NCBI GenBank assembly: GCA_964648795.1
Contig: CAZYMB010000008.1
Span: 1 to 64,000, forward strand
DNA from: JAHDDW01 sp964648795
Lineage (GTDB): Bacteria > Actinomycetota > Acidimicrobiia > Acidimicrobiales > SZUA-35
Direction: 5' to 3'
DNA length: 64,000 nt
Part shown: positions 42,083 to 51,130 of the stretch, in pieces
How the letters are laid out: each line of letters begins with the position of its first letter
How positions within the stretch are numbered: the stretch's first letter is position 1
The notes under the pieces: generated by a model
What the model was told of the DNA's origin: nothing
Databases searched by the model: none
What the model saw: the letters and a program-made list of their open reading frames with translations, nothing else
Program-made: the position numbers and the translations under genes

Positions 42083-42700
42083 ATGACTCTAAGCTTTGTT
42101 CTCCAATACCAAATCGCCCTAGCGGGTGTTGACAATGTAATCAGATCCAGACCGGCAGAGGTTGACCGATCGCTACTAACAAACAATCTGTTGAACTTTG
42201 CGTTACCTGCTTTAGGGCTCTACATCTTTATTGGGACCATCTGTGCAATTCTAAGTCACCTAGCGTCGGGACTCGTGGCAAACAGGTGGTCTACTAAAGT
42301 TTGGGGTGCCACCTGGGCTACAACGTTTGGTGCCTTGAGTTTGCTTTTTCCACACCGACTAAGAGTCTCAAGACTAACTCCTGTGGGCACGCTAAGCGAT
42401 TGGCTTACTACATCTCTGTTATCTGCTCCTGAAGCTACAATTTTTAGTGTTATCAACAGTGAGTGGTCCTACTCGCTAAATACACCACTACTCAATCTCG
42501 AATCAAACATACCGGCGATATTGGCGACACTTCTCGGAGGGACATTGGGGTTAATGGGTGGTCGAATTTACAACGGCAAAGTTAGTAAAGGAGTCAGGCA
42601 AACACGAGGAAAACCTACTTACACGCCATCAAACACAGGGCTTAGCAACATCAAACCAGCAATATCGCTCACAGAGGCCAGCTCAAACACTGCTGTTTAG
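42083..42700 (+). CDS. Multi-pass membrane protein, 3' part of a gene split by an amber codon
   Basis: 205 residues from ATG 42083, in the same frame as the preceding 41564-42055 reading frame and separated by nine sense codons after the TAG. Starting at this ATG would cut a transmembrane helix in half, which suggests it is not a natural start. Further segments are LNFALPALGLYIFIGTICAIL and NIPAILATLLGGTLGLMGG, with an external-looking middle and a hydrophilic tail. It converges on uvrA, with eight bases between stops. It could be a pseudogene half, a read-through product, or a separately translated subunit. Confidence 0.55.
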   Translation: MTLSFVLQYQIALAGVDNVIRSRPAEVDRSLLTNNLLNFALPALGLYIFIGTICAILSHLASGLVANRWSTKVWGATWATTFGALSLLFPHRLRVSRLTPVGTLSDWLTTSLLSAPEATIFSVINSEWSYSLNTPLLNLESNIPAILATLLGGTLGLMGGRIYNGKVSKGVRQTRGKPTYTPSNTGLSNIKPAISLTEASSNTAV

Positions 42701-42708
42701 GCTGAAAC

Positions 42709-45540
42709 TTAATCAAGAACTTCAGCTAAGAACTTGCCAGTAAATGACTTCTTAGACTTCGCAACCTTTTCTGGCGTACCAGTAGCCACGACTTTGCCCC
42801 CACCGTCTCCCCCATCTGGGCCTAAATCAATAATCCAGTCAGCTGTCTTAATGACATCCAAATTGTGTTCAATAACTAGTACCGTATTGCCCTGATCTAC
42901 CAGGCGTCCAAGAACGGTCAGCAACTTGGCTATGTCTTCAAAGTGCAAACCAGTCGTCGGCTCATCTAATAGATATATGGTGTGGCCGGTTGATTTCTTA
43001 GCCAACTCGGCGGCAAGCTTTACACGCTGTGCCTCTCCCCCAGAAAGGGTTGGTGCAGGCTGACCAAGCCTCACATAACTAAGCCCCACGTCAACCAGTG
43101 TTTGCAAATGTCTGGCTATAACTGGTTGCGCTGAGAAGAACTCTAATGCTTCACCAATTGGCATCTTCAACACATCTGAGATTGACTTGCCTTTAAACAG
43201 AATCTCTAAAGTGTCACGATTGTAACGATCACCCTTACAGACTTCGCAAGGCACATACACGTCTGGCAGGAAGTGCATTTCGATACGGATAGTTCCATCA
43301 CCACTACACGCATCACAGCGACCACCGGACACGTTAAACGAGAACCTGCCTGGTTGATAGCCACGAACCTTTGCCTCTGTCGTTAGAGCAAACAGCTTTC
43401 TAATCTTGTCGAACACGCCTGTGTAGGTAGCGGGGTTTGACCTTGGAGTACGGCCAATCGGCGACTGGTCGATATTGATGACCTTGTCTAAGTCTCCAAC
43501 ACCTTTGATTTCTTTGTGTAGCCCGGGAGGATACTTTGACTTGTAAATCTTCTGCATCAAGTGACGAAGCAGAATCTGATTAATCAGAGTTGATTTACCA
43601 GAACCAGATACACCTGTGATTGCCACTAATAGACCGAGTGGTATCTCAACATCTATGTTCTGAAGATTGTTTTCTCTCGCCCCAATAATCTCTAACGAGT
43701 CGCCATTTGACTTACGACGCTTAGCGGGAACTGGAATTGACTTCTTACCAGCAATATATTGACCCGTAATAGAATCCTTCGATTTAACAAGCTGCTTTGC
43801 GGTACCAGAAAAGACAACCTCTCCCCCATGCTCACCGGCTCCAGGCCCAATGTCTACAACATGGTCCGCTACACGGATTGTGTCCTCATCGTGCTCGACC
43901 ACCAAAACAGTGTTACCAATGTCACGCAGACGCTTCAAGGTAGAAATCAACTTTTGGTTATCCCGTTGATGCAAACCAATACTTGGCTCATCTAGAACAT
44001 ACAAAACTCCAACAAGTCCAGAACCAATTTGCGAGGCAAGACGTATTCGCTGCGCCTCTCCCCCGGAGAGTGTATTCGCCGAACGACCAAGGTTTAGATA
44101 GTCAAGACCTACATCTAGCAAGAAGCCAAGCCGAGCGCTGATCTCTTTAAGAATCAGGTCAGCAATAAGCATGTCTCGCTCTGTCAGCTCCAATGTTTGA
44201 ACTGTCTTAACAGCTTCACCAATTGACATGCCTGTAATGTCTGCAATATTGACATCGCCAATGCGACAAGCGAGTGAAAGTGGGTTAAGCCTTGCACCCT
44301 CACAGACACTGCAGTGTATTTCACGCATGTAGCCTTCTACCTGGTCTCGAACATTGTCAGACTCAGACTCCGAGTGTCGACGCTTAAGGTAAGGCATGAT
44401 GCCTTCGAAGTTTGCGTTGTAAACACGCTTACGTCCATAGCGATTCTTGTAGGTAACCTTTACCTTCTCGTCAGGGCGACCTTCGAGAATTATGTTCTGA
44501 TCCTTCTTCGAAAGTTTCTTCCATGGCTTATCTACGGCTATGCCGTGTGCTTCGCAAACGCCTGCAAGCAGTCTCGTAAAGTACTTGCCTCGGCCATCTG
44601 ACCATGGGTGTACTGCGCCTTGACCAATTGTTAGATCTGGGTTCGGAACAACTAGTGCAGGATCGACTTCGTATGTAGTACCAAGTCCGTCACAGGCATT
44701 ACAGGCGCCATATGGCGAGTTGAACGAGAAGTTGCGTGGCGCTAGTTCTTCAAAGCTCTTACCATCACTCGGTCGAGACAGATGCTGAGAGAAAGTTAAG
44801 AACTCTGAGTCCTTACCCTTCTTTACGATTTCAATTTCTGCTAAGCCTTCTGCAAGACCTAAAGCAGTTTCCATCGACTCGCTCAAGCGACGTTCGATGC
44901 CCTTTTTGTGAACGAGTCGGTCGACCACAACCTTGATTGTGTGCTTTTCGTATCTCTCTAATTCTGGGAGGTCATCAGACAGCTCATACTGCTCACCATT
45001 AATTACTACACGAGCAAAACCTTGCTCAGCAAAATTACTCAACAGCGTTTCATAACTACCTTTGCGACCTCTAACAACTGGAGCAAGAACCTGGAAACGC
45101 GTGCCTTCGGGCAACTGCATAACTTGGTCAACGATTTGCTGAGGAGTCTGCTTGACTAGAACTTCGCCAGTCTCAGGATCATGAGGGGTTCCGACTCGAG
45201 CAAACAGTAGGCGGAGATAATCATAGACTTCAGTAACCGTACCGACAGTTGAGCGAGGGTTGCGAGAAGAAGACTTCTGGTCAATCGAAATAGCAGGCGA
45301 AAGACCTTCTATAAATTCAACGTCTGGCTTGTCCATTTGGCCAAGAAACTGGCGGGCATAAGAAGAGAGCGATTCGACATAACGCCGCTGACCCTCAGCA
45401 TAAATAGTGTCAAAAGCCAAAGAAGATTTGCCTGACCCAGACAGTCCGGTAAAGACAATCAGCTTGTCACGGGGGATCTCTATATCCACGCCTTTTAAGT
45501 TGTGTTCACGGGCCCCACGGACCACTATCGAATTCGACAC
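42709..45540 (-). CDS. uvrA: UvrABC excinuclease subunit A
   Basis: The damage-recognition ATPase dimer of nucleotide-excision repair. The 943-residue product has two ABC modules: Walker A GLSGSGKSSLAFDTIYAEG and GVSGSGKSTLINQILL, and signatures LSGGEAQRIRLASQIG and LSGGEAQRVKLAAELA. Zinc modules are CNACDGLG, CSVCEGARLNPLSLAC, and CDACSGDGTIRIEM with CEVCKGDRYN. INIDQSPIGRTPRSNPATY is also present. It is downstream of uvrB on the same strand with two micro-ORFs between them, so it probably shares a DNA-damage-responsive operon, although no SOS box was identified. Confidence 0.98.
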   Translation of the reverse strand: MSNSIVVRGAREHNLKGVDIEIPRDKLIVFTGLSGSGKSSLAFDTIYAEGQRRYVESLSSYARQFLGQMDKPDVEFIEGLSPAISIDQKSSSRNPRSTVGTVTEVYDYLRLLFARVGTPHDPETGEVLVKQTPQQIVDQVMQLPEGTRFQVLAPVVRGRKGSYETLLSNFAEQGFARVVINGEQYELSDDLPELERYEKHTIKVVVDRLVHKKGIERRLSESMETALGLAEGLAEIEIVKKGKDSEFLTFSQHLSRPSDGKSFEELAPRNFSFNSPYGACNACDGLGTTYEVDPALVVPNPDLTIGQGAVHPWSDGRGKYFTRLLAGVCEAHGIAVDKPWKKLSKKDQNIILEGRPDEKVKVTYKNRYGRKRVYNANFEGIMPYLKRRHSESESDNVRDQVEGYMREIHCSVCEGARLNPLSLACRIGDVNIADITGMSIGEAVKTVQTLELTERDMLIADLILKEISARLGFLLDVGLDYLNLGRSANTLSGGEAQRIRLASQIGSGLVGVLYVLDEPSIGLHQRDNQKLISTLKRLRDIGNTVLVVEHDEDTIRVADHVVDIGPGAGEHGGEVVFSGTAKQLVKSKDSITGQYIAGKKSIPVPAKRRKSNGDSLEIIGARENNLQNIDVEIPLGLLVAITGVSGSGKSTLINQILLRHLMQKIYKSKYPPGLHKEIKGVGDLDKVINIDQSPIGRTPRSNPATYTGVFDKIRKLFALTTEAKVRGYQPGRFSFNVSGGRCDACSGDGTIRIEMHFLPDVYVPCEVCKGDRYNRDTLEILFKGKSISDVLKMPIGEALEFFSAQPVIARHLQTLVDVGLSYVRLGQPAPTLSGGEAQRVKLAAELAKKSTGHTIYLLDEPTTGLHFEDIAKLLTVLGRLVDQGNTVLVIEHNLDVIKTADWIIDLGPDGGDGGGKVVATGTPEKVAKSKKSFTGKFLAEVLD

Positions 45541-45565
45541 CTAGCCGAGTCTAGCGAGTATCAGG

Positions 45566-45730
45566 CTAGACAGTCAGTGTTCTGTTGTCTGATCCAAGCC
45601 ACATATCAGGCAAGCCCACCCAAGCCAACTCGCCTTCTGAGAGGTCATCCAGGCATTTGACTTGCTCATCTACCATCCTAAGCCTGGTTATAGATGGTCC
45701 AAAGTCACAAAAGGTTTGAACAGCCAACAT
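45566..45730 (-). CDS. Small 54-residue ORF between uvrB and uvrA (downstream frame)
   Basis: An ATG ORF reading MLAVQTFCDFGPSITRLRM, then VDEQVKCLDDLSEGELAWVG, then LPDMWLGSDNRTLTV. It is rich in acidic residues and tryptophan and looks like a genuine small soluble protein, not noise. It overlaps the upstream micro-ORF (45688-45801) in the -1 frame by 43 bases. It ends 25 bases before the uvrA start. It may be the C-terminal part of a 78-residue protein broken by a one-base deletion. Confidence 0.5.
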   Translation of the reverse strand: MLAVQTFCDFGPSITRLRMVDEQVKCLDDLSEGELAWVGLPDMWLGSDNRTLTV

Positions 45731-45801
45731 ATCTTTCGAGCTTTCTCCCCGTCCGAAAGACCATCGAAATCAGGCCCACTGAAATCCTCGAATCCAGACA
45801 T
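45688..45801 (-). CDS. Small 37-residue ORF between uvrB and uvrA (upstream frame)
   Basis: An ATG ORF 15 bases after the uvrB stop, starting MSGFEDFSGPDFDGLSDGEK. Its first 24 residues are plausible protein, but the last part (KPFVTLDHL) runs through bases that code sensibly in the next frame. Joining ...GEKAR to KDMLAVQTF... needs one extra A in the CGAAAGATATG run, giving CGA AAA GAT ATG. Real gene start, frameshifted pseudogene and programmed -1 shift are all open. Confidence 0.35.
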   Translation of the reverse strand: MSGFEDFSGPDFDGLSDGEKARKICWLFKPFVTLDHL

Positions 45802-45816
45802 ATCCAGAGCTTACTT

Positions 45817-47844
45817 CTACTTGCTCATTTCTTTGAGTTCACGCTTGAGATCTTTGATCTCATCCCGTAGACGGGCCGCATACTCGAATCTAAGATCTGC
45901 GGACGCTTCATTCATCTCAGCAGTCAATGCTTCGATAAGGCGTCCCAAATCTGCTTCCGGAAGATTCTTCAGTTCTTCAATGCGTTTCTTATCTGCTGCA
46001 GTCTGCTTACGCTTGCCTTCACCAGGAACTGGCGCAGTCTCGCTACCTGATCGCATCATCGCCAGAATGTCGGTCACTGGCTTACTTACGGTTTTTGGCA
46101 CAATCCCGTGTTTCTCGTTGTATGCAATCTGTAGTCCACGGCGGCGATTCGTTTCAGAAATTGCTTTCTGCATCGAGTCTGTAATCTTGTCGGCATACAT
46201 AAAGACACGGCCCTCAACGTTTCTCGCTGCACGACCAATGGTCTGCACTAGCGACGTTTCACTTCGCAAGAACCCTTCTTTGTCAGCGTCGAGAATGCAA
46301 ACAAGCTGAACTTCTGGGAGATCAAGACCTTCTCGAAGCAGGTTGATACCTACAAGGACATCAAACTCGCCAAGACGTAGCGCCCGAAGTATCTCGATAC
46401 GTTCGATCGTGTCAATCTCTGAGTGCAGATATCGCACTCGCACACCCTGCTCTAATAGGTAGTCAGTGAGATCCTCAGCCATCTTCTTGGTGAGCGTTGT
46501 AATCAACACTCGACCCTCATTCGCTATAACGTCTTCTGTATTGGACAAGATGTCATCAATCTGACCTTTAGTTGGACGAACCTCAACTTCAGGGTCAATC
46601 AAACCGGTAGGGCGCACGATCTGCTCAACAACTGCTTTAGAGTTCTCGAGCTCGTATTCGCCGGGCGTCGCTGACAAATACACAACTTGATTAACACGCT
46701 CATGCCACTCTTCAAAACGTAGTGGCCGGTTATCTCTAGCAGATGGCAGGCGAAAGCCGTGCTCTACCAACGTGTCTTTACGACTCCGGTCACCGGCATA
46801 CTGCCCATGAAGTTGCGGCACTGCTACGTGAGATTCATCTAACACCATTAAAAAATCATCTGGGAAGTAGTCGATAAGGGTGAACGGGGCCTCCCCTGCT
46901 TCTCGCCCATCAATGTGTCGTGAGTAGTTCTCAATACCGTTGCAGAAGCCCATCTCCTGAATCATTTCAAGGTCATACTCGGTTCGCATACGAAGACGCT
47001 GCGCCTCGAGTAGTTGGTTGCTGTTCTCAAAATCCTTGAGCGTAACCTGCAACTCATTCTCTATCTTTGTGATAGCTGAGGTCATCCTGTCTTCGGAAGC
47101 TACATAGTGAGACGCCGGAAAGATCACCACCTCACCTAACTTCTCAATCACCTCACCAGTTACCGGGTCAATTGCGGTAATGGATTCGATATCGTCGCCA
47201 AATAGCTCTATACGAACAATGTGTTCTTCGTAAGCCGGGTGAATCTCTAGAGTGTCTCCCCTAACTCGAAAAGTTCCCCGCACAAGATTCATGTCGTTGC
47301 GTTCATACTGCATATCAACAAGACGCCGTAAAATTTGACGCTGGTCTTGCTCCTCACCTGCTGTGATAATCAAAAGCTGTTGGCGATACTCTTCCGGCGA
47401 ACCAAGACCATATATACATGAAACCGAAGCAACAACTATTGTGTCTCGGCGAGTTAGCAGTGCTGCAGTAGTCGAGTGACGCAAACGGTCAATCTCATCG
47501 TTAACCGACGAGTCTTTCTCGACATATGTGTCCGACGAAGCAATATAAGCTTCCGGCTGGTAGTAGTCGTAGTAACTGACAAAGTATTCGACCCGATTCT
47601 TAGGGAAGAACTCTTTAAACTCGTTAGCCAGCTGAGCGGCCAAAGACTTGTTCGGTGCAATAACAAGTGTGGGACGTTGCAGAGCCTCGATTGCCCAAGC
47701 AATAGTCGCAGACTTACCAGAACCTGTAATACCCAAAAGAGTCTGCATCTGGTTACCAGCATTAATCGACTTAGTCAAAGCACTAATTGCTTTCGGCTGG
47801 TCACCGGCAGGCTTGTAATCAGCCATCATTTCAAACTTAGGCAC
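45817..47844 (-). CDS. uvrB: UvrABC excinuclease subunit B
   Basis: The helicase-like subunit that verifies damage and recruits UvrC. The 675-residue product starts at GTG. It shows YKPAGDQPKAISAL, Walker A GITGSGKSATIAWAIE, the beta-hairpin region YFVSYYDYYQPEAYIASSDTYVEKD, LRRLVDMQYERND, DESHVAVPQL, the motif V/VI segment LVGINLLREGLDLPEVQLV and TIGRAARNVEGRV, and a C-terminal UVR domain (MNEASADLRFEYAARLRDEI). It heads the uvrB-(micro-ORFs)-uvrA run. Confidence 0.98.
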   Translation of the reverse strand: MPKFEMMADYKPAGDQPKAISALTKSINAGNQMQTLLGITGSGKSATIAWAIEALQRPTLVIAPNKSLAAQLANEFKEFFPKNRVEYFVSYYDYYQPEAYIASSDTYVEKDSSVNDEIDRLRHSTTAALLTRRDTIVVASVSCIYGLGSPEEYRQQLLIITAGEEQDQRQILRRLVDMQYERNDMNLVRGTFRVRGDTLEIHPAYEEHIVRIELFGDDIESITAIDPVTGEVIEKLGEVVIFPASHYVASEDRMTSAITKIENELQVTLKDFENSNQLLEAQRLRMRTEYDLEMIQEMGFCNGIENYSRHIDGREAGEAPFTLIDYFPDDFLMVLDESHVAVPQLHGQYAGDRSRKDTLVEHGFRLPSARDNRPLRFEEWHERVNQVVYLSATPGEYELENSKAVVEQIVRPTGLIDPEVEVRPTKGQIDDILSNTEDVIANEGRVLITTLTKKMAEDLTDYLLEQGVRVRYLHSEIDTIERIEILRALRLGEFDVLVGINLLREGLDLPEVQLVCILDADKEGFLRSETSLVQTIGRAARNVEGRVFMYADKITDSMQKAISETNRRRGLQIAYNEKHGIVPKTVSKPVTDILAMMRSGSETAPVPGEGKRKQTAADKKRIEELKNLPEADLGRLIEALTAEMNEASADLRFEYAARLRDEIKDLKRELKEMSK

Positions 47845-48202
47845 AGCCCCAGGCTACCGCCGTTCGCTTCGCTCACTAACCGAGTTTCAACGATAGATCG
47901 CACAGCAGCGTGCGAGGCTCATGATGTTAGTTGCCCATTTACTTGCCTAGATTCCGACAAATGAATGCAGTTGGATCCCTTTGTCTCCAGACGGCTACGT
48001 AAATGTCACCGAACATCATTCGTATAAGCAACGCTCTTGCCGCTAGTGAAGCTGGATGACTGCAGTTTGCGCAGACCTCTGGAGGCGGGCCATCCGACAA
48101 ATCTTGAGAACTCAGATCTCTGCCTGCCGTAGTCAGGCAAGCAAATTGCCAGTCACCAGCGAGCGATCACATGTGACCTCTGTTAGTAGTCGCTTGGACG
48201 AA
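47845..48202. other. Intergenic region upstream of uvrB
   Basis: About 360 bases between the end of the response-regulator gene and uvrB, both on the minus strand. An inverted repeat TGCCTG/CAGGCA at 48121-48139, without a T-run, is a weak terminator candidate for the regulator. The uvrB promoter should lie in the left half. No gene, RNA or clear LexA box was recognised. Confidence 0.4.
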
Positions 48203-48913
48203 TTAGTCCAGAGTTACTATCCCCATTCTTACAGCCTGCAAGACTGCTTGCGTACGGTCACGTGCATCTAGCTTCTGATAGATCGATGCAAGATGGTTCT
48301 TAACAGTCTTCTGCGAGATGAACAGCTCTTCAGCTACCTCAGGGGTAGAGCACCCGTTGGCGATCATTTGAAGAACTTCTTCTTCACGCTTAGTGATGAC
48401 ACGTTCAGCCTTTGGCGCCCCGTCCATCTTGCGTACTTCTGCCAATACAGTTGCGGCCAAGTTTGGCGATAACGCTGTTTCACCTGCGACTACAGAAGTG
48501 ATCGCTGACCCAATCTCGTCGACACTGCAGTCTTTTACGAGGTAGCCGGTGGCTCCAGCAGTAATTGACTTAGAGAGCATGTCCTGGTCTGCGTGCATAG
48601 TCAATATAACGATGGCTACTTGTGGGTTAGCTTGACGAATCTCACGTGTTACCTCAATACCGTCGACGCCTGGGAGGCTGACGTCCATCAAGATCACGTT
48701 TGGTCGAGTAGACGCAGCAAGTGCTGGCGCTTCTTCGCCATTGGCGCACTGGCCAACAATTTCAAAGCCTCGCTCTGTCAATGCGTCAGACAGACTTTCA
48801 CGATATGACCTGTGGTCTTCGACCAACATCACGCGTGTCTTTGTTGGCTGAGACTGATCCGGACGAGCTCGTCGTCCTTTATTCTCTGGGTTTAGATTTT
48901 GTTCAGGGTGCAT
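48203..48913 (-). CDS. NarL/LuxR-family response regulator
   Basis: A 236-residue two-component regulator. The receiver has the acidic pocket VMLVEDHRSYRESL, the phospho-acceptor Asp in VILMDVSLPGVDGIEV, Thr in VILTMHAD, and Lys in GYLVKDCSVDEI. The C-terminal LuxR helix-turn-helix is ITKREEEVLQMIANGCSTPEVAEELFISQKTVKNHLASIYQKLD. The first 25 residues are an unusual hydrophilic extension. Its start overlaps the histidine-kinase stop by 22 bases, so they are a cognate pair. Confidence 0.94.
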   Translation of the reverse strand: MHPEQNLNPENKGRRARPDQSQPTKTRVMLVEDHRSYRESLSDALTERGFEIVGQCANGEEAPALAASTRPNVILMDVSLPGVDGIEVTREIRQANPQVAIVILTMHADQDMLSKSITAGATGYLVKDCSVDEIGSAITSVVAGETALSPNLAATVLAEVRKMDGAPKAERVITKREEEVLQMIANGCSTPEVAEELFISQKTVKNHLASIYQKLDARDRTQAVLQAVRMGIVTLD

Positions 48914-49503
48914 TGTATGACCGTGCCCTCTTCTGTAGTTGATTGAATTCTAAAAGTCGCACCGATTTTGTCGGCTCTCTCCCGCATCCCCAGAATCCCG
49001 TAAGAGTCAGATGATCCTGATCCGGGTTCAAAACCGCATCCATCATCGATAATCTCCAACAGACATTCCCCATCAAAGTTACTAAACGCCACTTGAAGCA
49101 GATTTGCTTCGGCGTGCATTCCCACATTGTTGATAGCTTCGGTAGCGATAAGCGCTAACTCTGCTTCAACTTCGGGGCTTAGCGAATAGTCAGAACTATG
49201 TTCAAATGCTACTTGGACTCTATTCTGTAGAGCTTCAAGAGCAGAATTGATCGAATCATAGACGTTACGTTGGTTTGCTTGCTCGCCACGTAGCTGTGAA
49301 AGAATCTCCCGCAATTGCGTTCTAGCTGTTTCTATCTCGGTCAGAGCTGAAGCCAGTTCACTGGCCGAACTCTCCGGAGCTCTACTTGCCCTTCGAACAC
49401 GAATCTCAGCTGACGAAAGTGAGGGACCTAACTTGTCGTGAAGGTCACGTGCAACAGCATCAATTGGATTGATTGTTTCGATCTGTTCGCTCAACATTAC
49501 CAT
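48892..49503 (-). CDS. Short soluble histidine kinase (HisKA_3 type)
   Basis: A 203-residue sensor kinase with no transmembrane or sensor domain. The phosphorylation box is AVARDLHDKLGPSLSSAEIRVRR (H in HDKLGP), followed by a dimerisation helix, and the ATPase domain has EAINNVGMHAEAN (N box), IDDGCGFEPGSG (G1) and GILGMRERADKIGA (G2). It would sense a cytoplasmic cue or be driven by a partner protein. It is divergent from coaE, with an AT-rich 99-base gap that should hold both promoters. Confidence 0.9.
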   Translation of the reverse strand: MVMLSEQIETINPIDAVARDLHDKLGPSLSSAEIRVRRASRAPESSASELASALTEIETARTQLREILSQLRGEQANQRNVYDSINSALEALQNRVQVAFEHSSDYSLSPEVEAELALIATEAINNVGMHAEANLLQVAFSNFDGECLLEIIDDGCGFEPGSGSSDSYGILGMRERADKIGATFRIQSTTEEGTVIQCTLNKI

Positions 49504-49602
49504 TCCGCCAAAAATTCCTTACTATTCGCCGTAGTTAACTATTCGGCAATTTATTCCAGCCCTTAAGCCATTTGGATTATTTTGCTTCTAAGCTCTGTGT
49601 TC

Positions 49603-50199
49603 ATGCTTTCAGTACTGATTACAGGGCCTATTGGATCTGGCAAATCCTCTGCTTTAGCTACTTTTGGGGAGCGTGGATGGCTTACTTTAGCTGCCGACGA
49701 CGTGGTTGCTCTGCTCCAACAGCCTTCGGGAGCAGCTTTTCCTTATATTTTGGAACGCTTCCCCACGGCTACTCTGACCGACTCAGATGGCTCCACCGTT
49801 ATTGATAAAGCCAAACTAAGGGAACAGATATTCAGCGATAAATTGGCTAAGGAATCTCTTGAGGCCATCCTGCACCCACTAGTCCAGAACGAAATTACTA
49901 ACTGGCTAACAACTCACAGCGACCACAACCGAGCCGTCGAAATACCACTTATCGATTCTGAGAGTCCTTATCTGGAACTCTTTGATCATATTATTGCAAT
50001 CACAGCTCATGATGCTTCCATCGATCGTAAAGCAAGCCAGACTGGTTTAACGACCGAGCAAGTAGCGACCATCCGCAGCAATCAACCAAGCAATGACGCA
50101 TACATCGCACTCGCTGACACCCACATAGCCAATGACTCAACCGAAGAAGAATTTGTTCTCCGAGTTGCTGAACTCGCCGGACAACTAATTATGCGTTAA
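49603..50199 (+). CDS. coaE: Dephospho-CoA kinase
   Basis: Phosphorylates dephospho-CoA, the last step of coenzyme A synthesis. I chose ATG 49603 (MLSVLITGPIGSGKSSALA), where the P-loop sits at the usual distance from the N-terminus; an in-frame TTG at 49582 gives a longer form. Other family marks are LTLAADDVVALLQQPSG, REQIFSDKLAKESLEAILHPLV and IAITAHDASIDRKASQTG. At 198 residues it is a standard length. In actinobacteria coaE normally sits between rpsA and uvrB on one strand; here it is flanked by the Tad locus and a two-component pair and is inverted relative to both. Confidence 0.88.
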   Translation: MLSVLITGPIGSGKSSALATFGERGWLTLAADDVVALLQQPSGAAFPYILERFPTATLTDSDGSTVIDKAKLREQIFSDKLAKESLEAILHPLVQNEITNWLTTHSDHNRAVEIPLIDSESPYLELFDHIIAITAHDASIDRKASQTGLTTEQVATIRSNQPSNDAYIALADTHIANDSTEEEFVLRVAELAGQLIMR

Positions 50200-51130
50200 A
50201 CGTTTCTAGAATTGATAGTGCCGCCGGCCCAAGAATTACAATAAACAGACTTGGGAAGATGCAGAAAACCATTGGGATAAGCATCTTAACTGGAGCTTTC
50301 TGAGCCTTTTCTTGCGCTTCCTGACGTCGACGGATTCTCATCTCATCAGCCTGTCCACGTAACACTCGCCCGATACTTACACCAAATGTGTCGGCCTGAA
50401 TCATGGCTAGGACGAAAGAGCGAACTTCTTCAGAGTTAATTCTCTCTTGCAGATTGCGGAGAGCATCAGCCCTAGAAGAACCAGCTGTGACTTCACCCAA
50501 CATGCGGGCAAACTCTCTGCTTAACGGACCTGGTACATTCTCAACCACACGATCCACTGCCTGATCAAAACCCAAACCTGATTCGACACAAATGGTCAGA
50601 AGGTCAAGGGTGTCTGGTAGAGCACGACGGATTGCAACTTCACGCTCTTCGACTTTCGCATCAAGTCGTTTGTTCGGAAGAACGAATGCACCAACAGCGA
50701 CAAATCCGACTAGACCAATTTGGCGAACTAGCGTATTGAAGAATGGAAGTGGTACGAAGAAAATTATCAGAGCTATCGGAACGATTGCAAGAATGAAAGC
50801 TGCACGTTGAAAGAGAAAGCTCTCTACTGCCTTAGTCTTGTCAATTCCAGCACGAAGATGCTTATCTTTGACACCTGCAACGTAATCTGGTGGGCTGAAC
50901 TTTTTACCAACGCCTTCGATTACACCAGCAGCTGGACCAAGCAGACGAGTTCTTAGAGGGACCAACAGCGACTTGTCACGATCGCCTACTATCTCGAACT
51001 CTTGAAGCTGGCTCAAAGCATCGCGTGCAGAAACACGCTCTTGCTGACGGCTAACGATGACAAATGCCACCAAAGCCACACTTAGTGCTCCAAGAACTGG
51101 GATAGCTACTGTGAGAATTGAGCTAAGCAT
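50189..51130 (-). CDS. tadC: Tad pilus/secretion inner-membrane protein TadC
   Basis: A 313-residue type II secretion F-family platform protein. It has an N-terminal transmembrane helix, two hydrophobic segments near 110-155, the T2SSF core ALPDTLDLLTICVESGLGFDQAVDRV with MIQADTFGVSIGRVL, and a C-terminal helix (MLIPMVFCIFPSLFIVILGPAAL). It forms the membrane platform with TadB above the TadA motor. It overlaps tadB by eight bases and its 3' end overlaps convergent coaE by 11. Confidence 0.92.
   Translation of the reverse strand: MLSSILTVAIPVLGALSVALVAFVIVSRQQERVSARDALSQLQEFEIVGDRDKSLLVPLRTRLLGPAAGVIEGVGKKFSPPDYVAGVKDKHLRAGIDKTKAVESFLFQRAAFILAIVPIALIIFFVPLPFFNTLVRQIGLVGFVAVGAFVLPNKRLDAKVEEREVAIRRALPDTLDLLTICVESGLGFDQAVDRVVENVPGPLSREFARMLGEVTAGSSRADALRNLQERINSEEVRSFVLAMIQADTFGVSIGRVLRGQADEMRIRRRQEAQEKAQKAPVKMLIPMVFCIFPSLFIVILGPAALSILETFNA

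Noticed and set aside
48121..48139. Rho-independent terminator after the response-regulator gene
   Set aside because: The six-base stem lacks a following T-run on either strand; mentioned only as a weak candidate.
48056..48271. A plus-strand 71-residue ORF between the uvrB and response-regulator genes
   Set aside because: It overlaps the 3' end of the response-regulator gene, has odd composition and no plausible ribosome-binding site.
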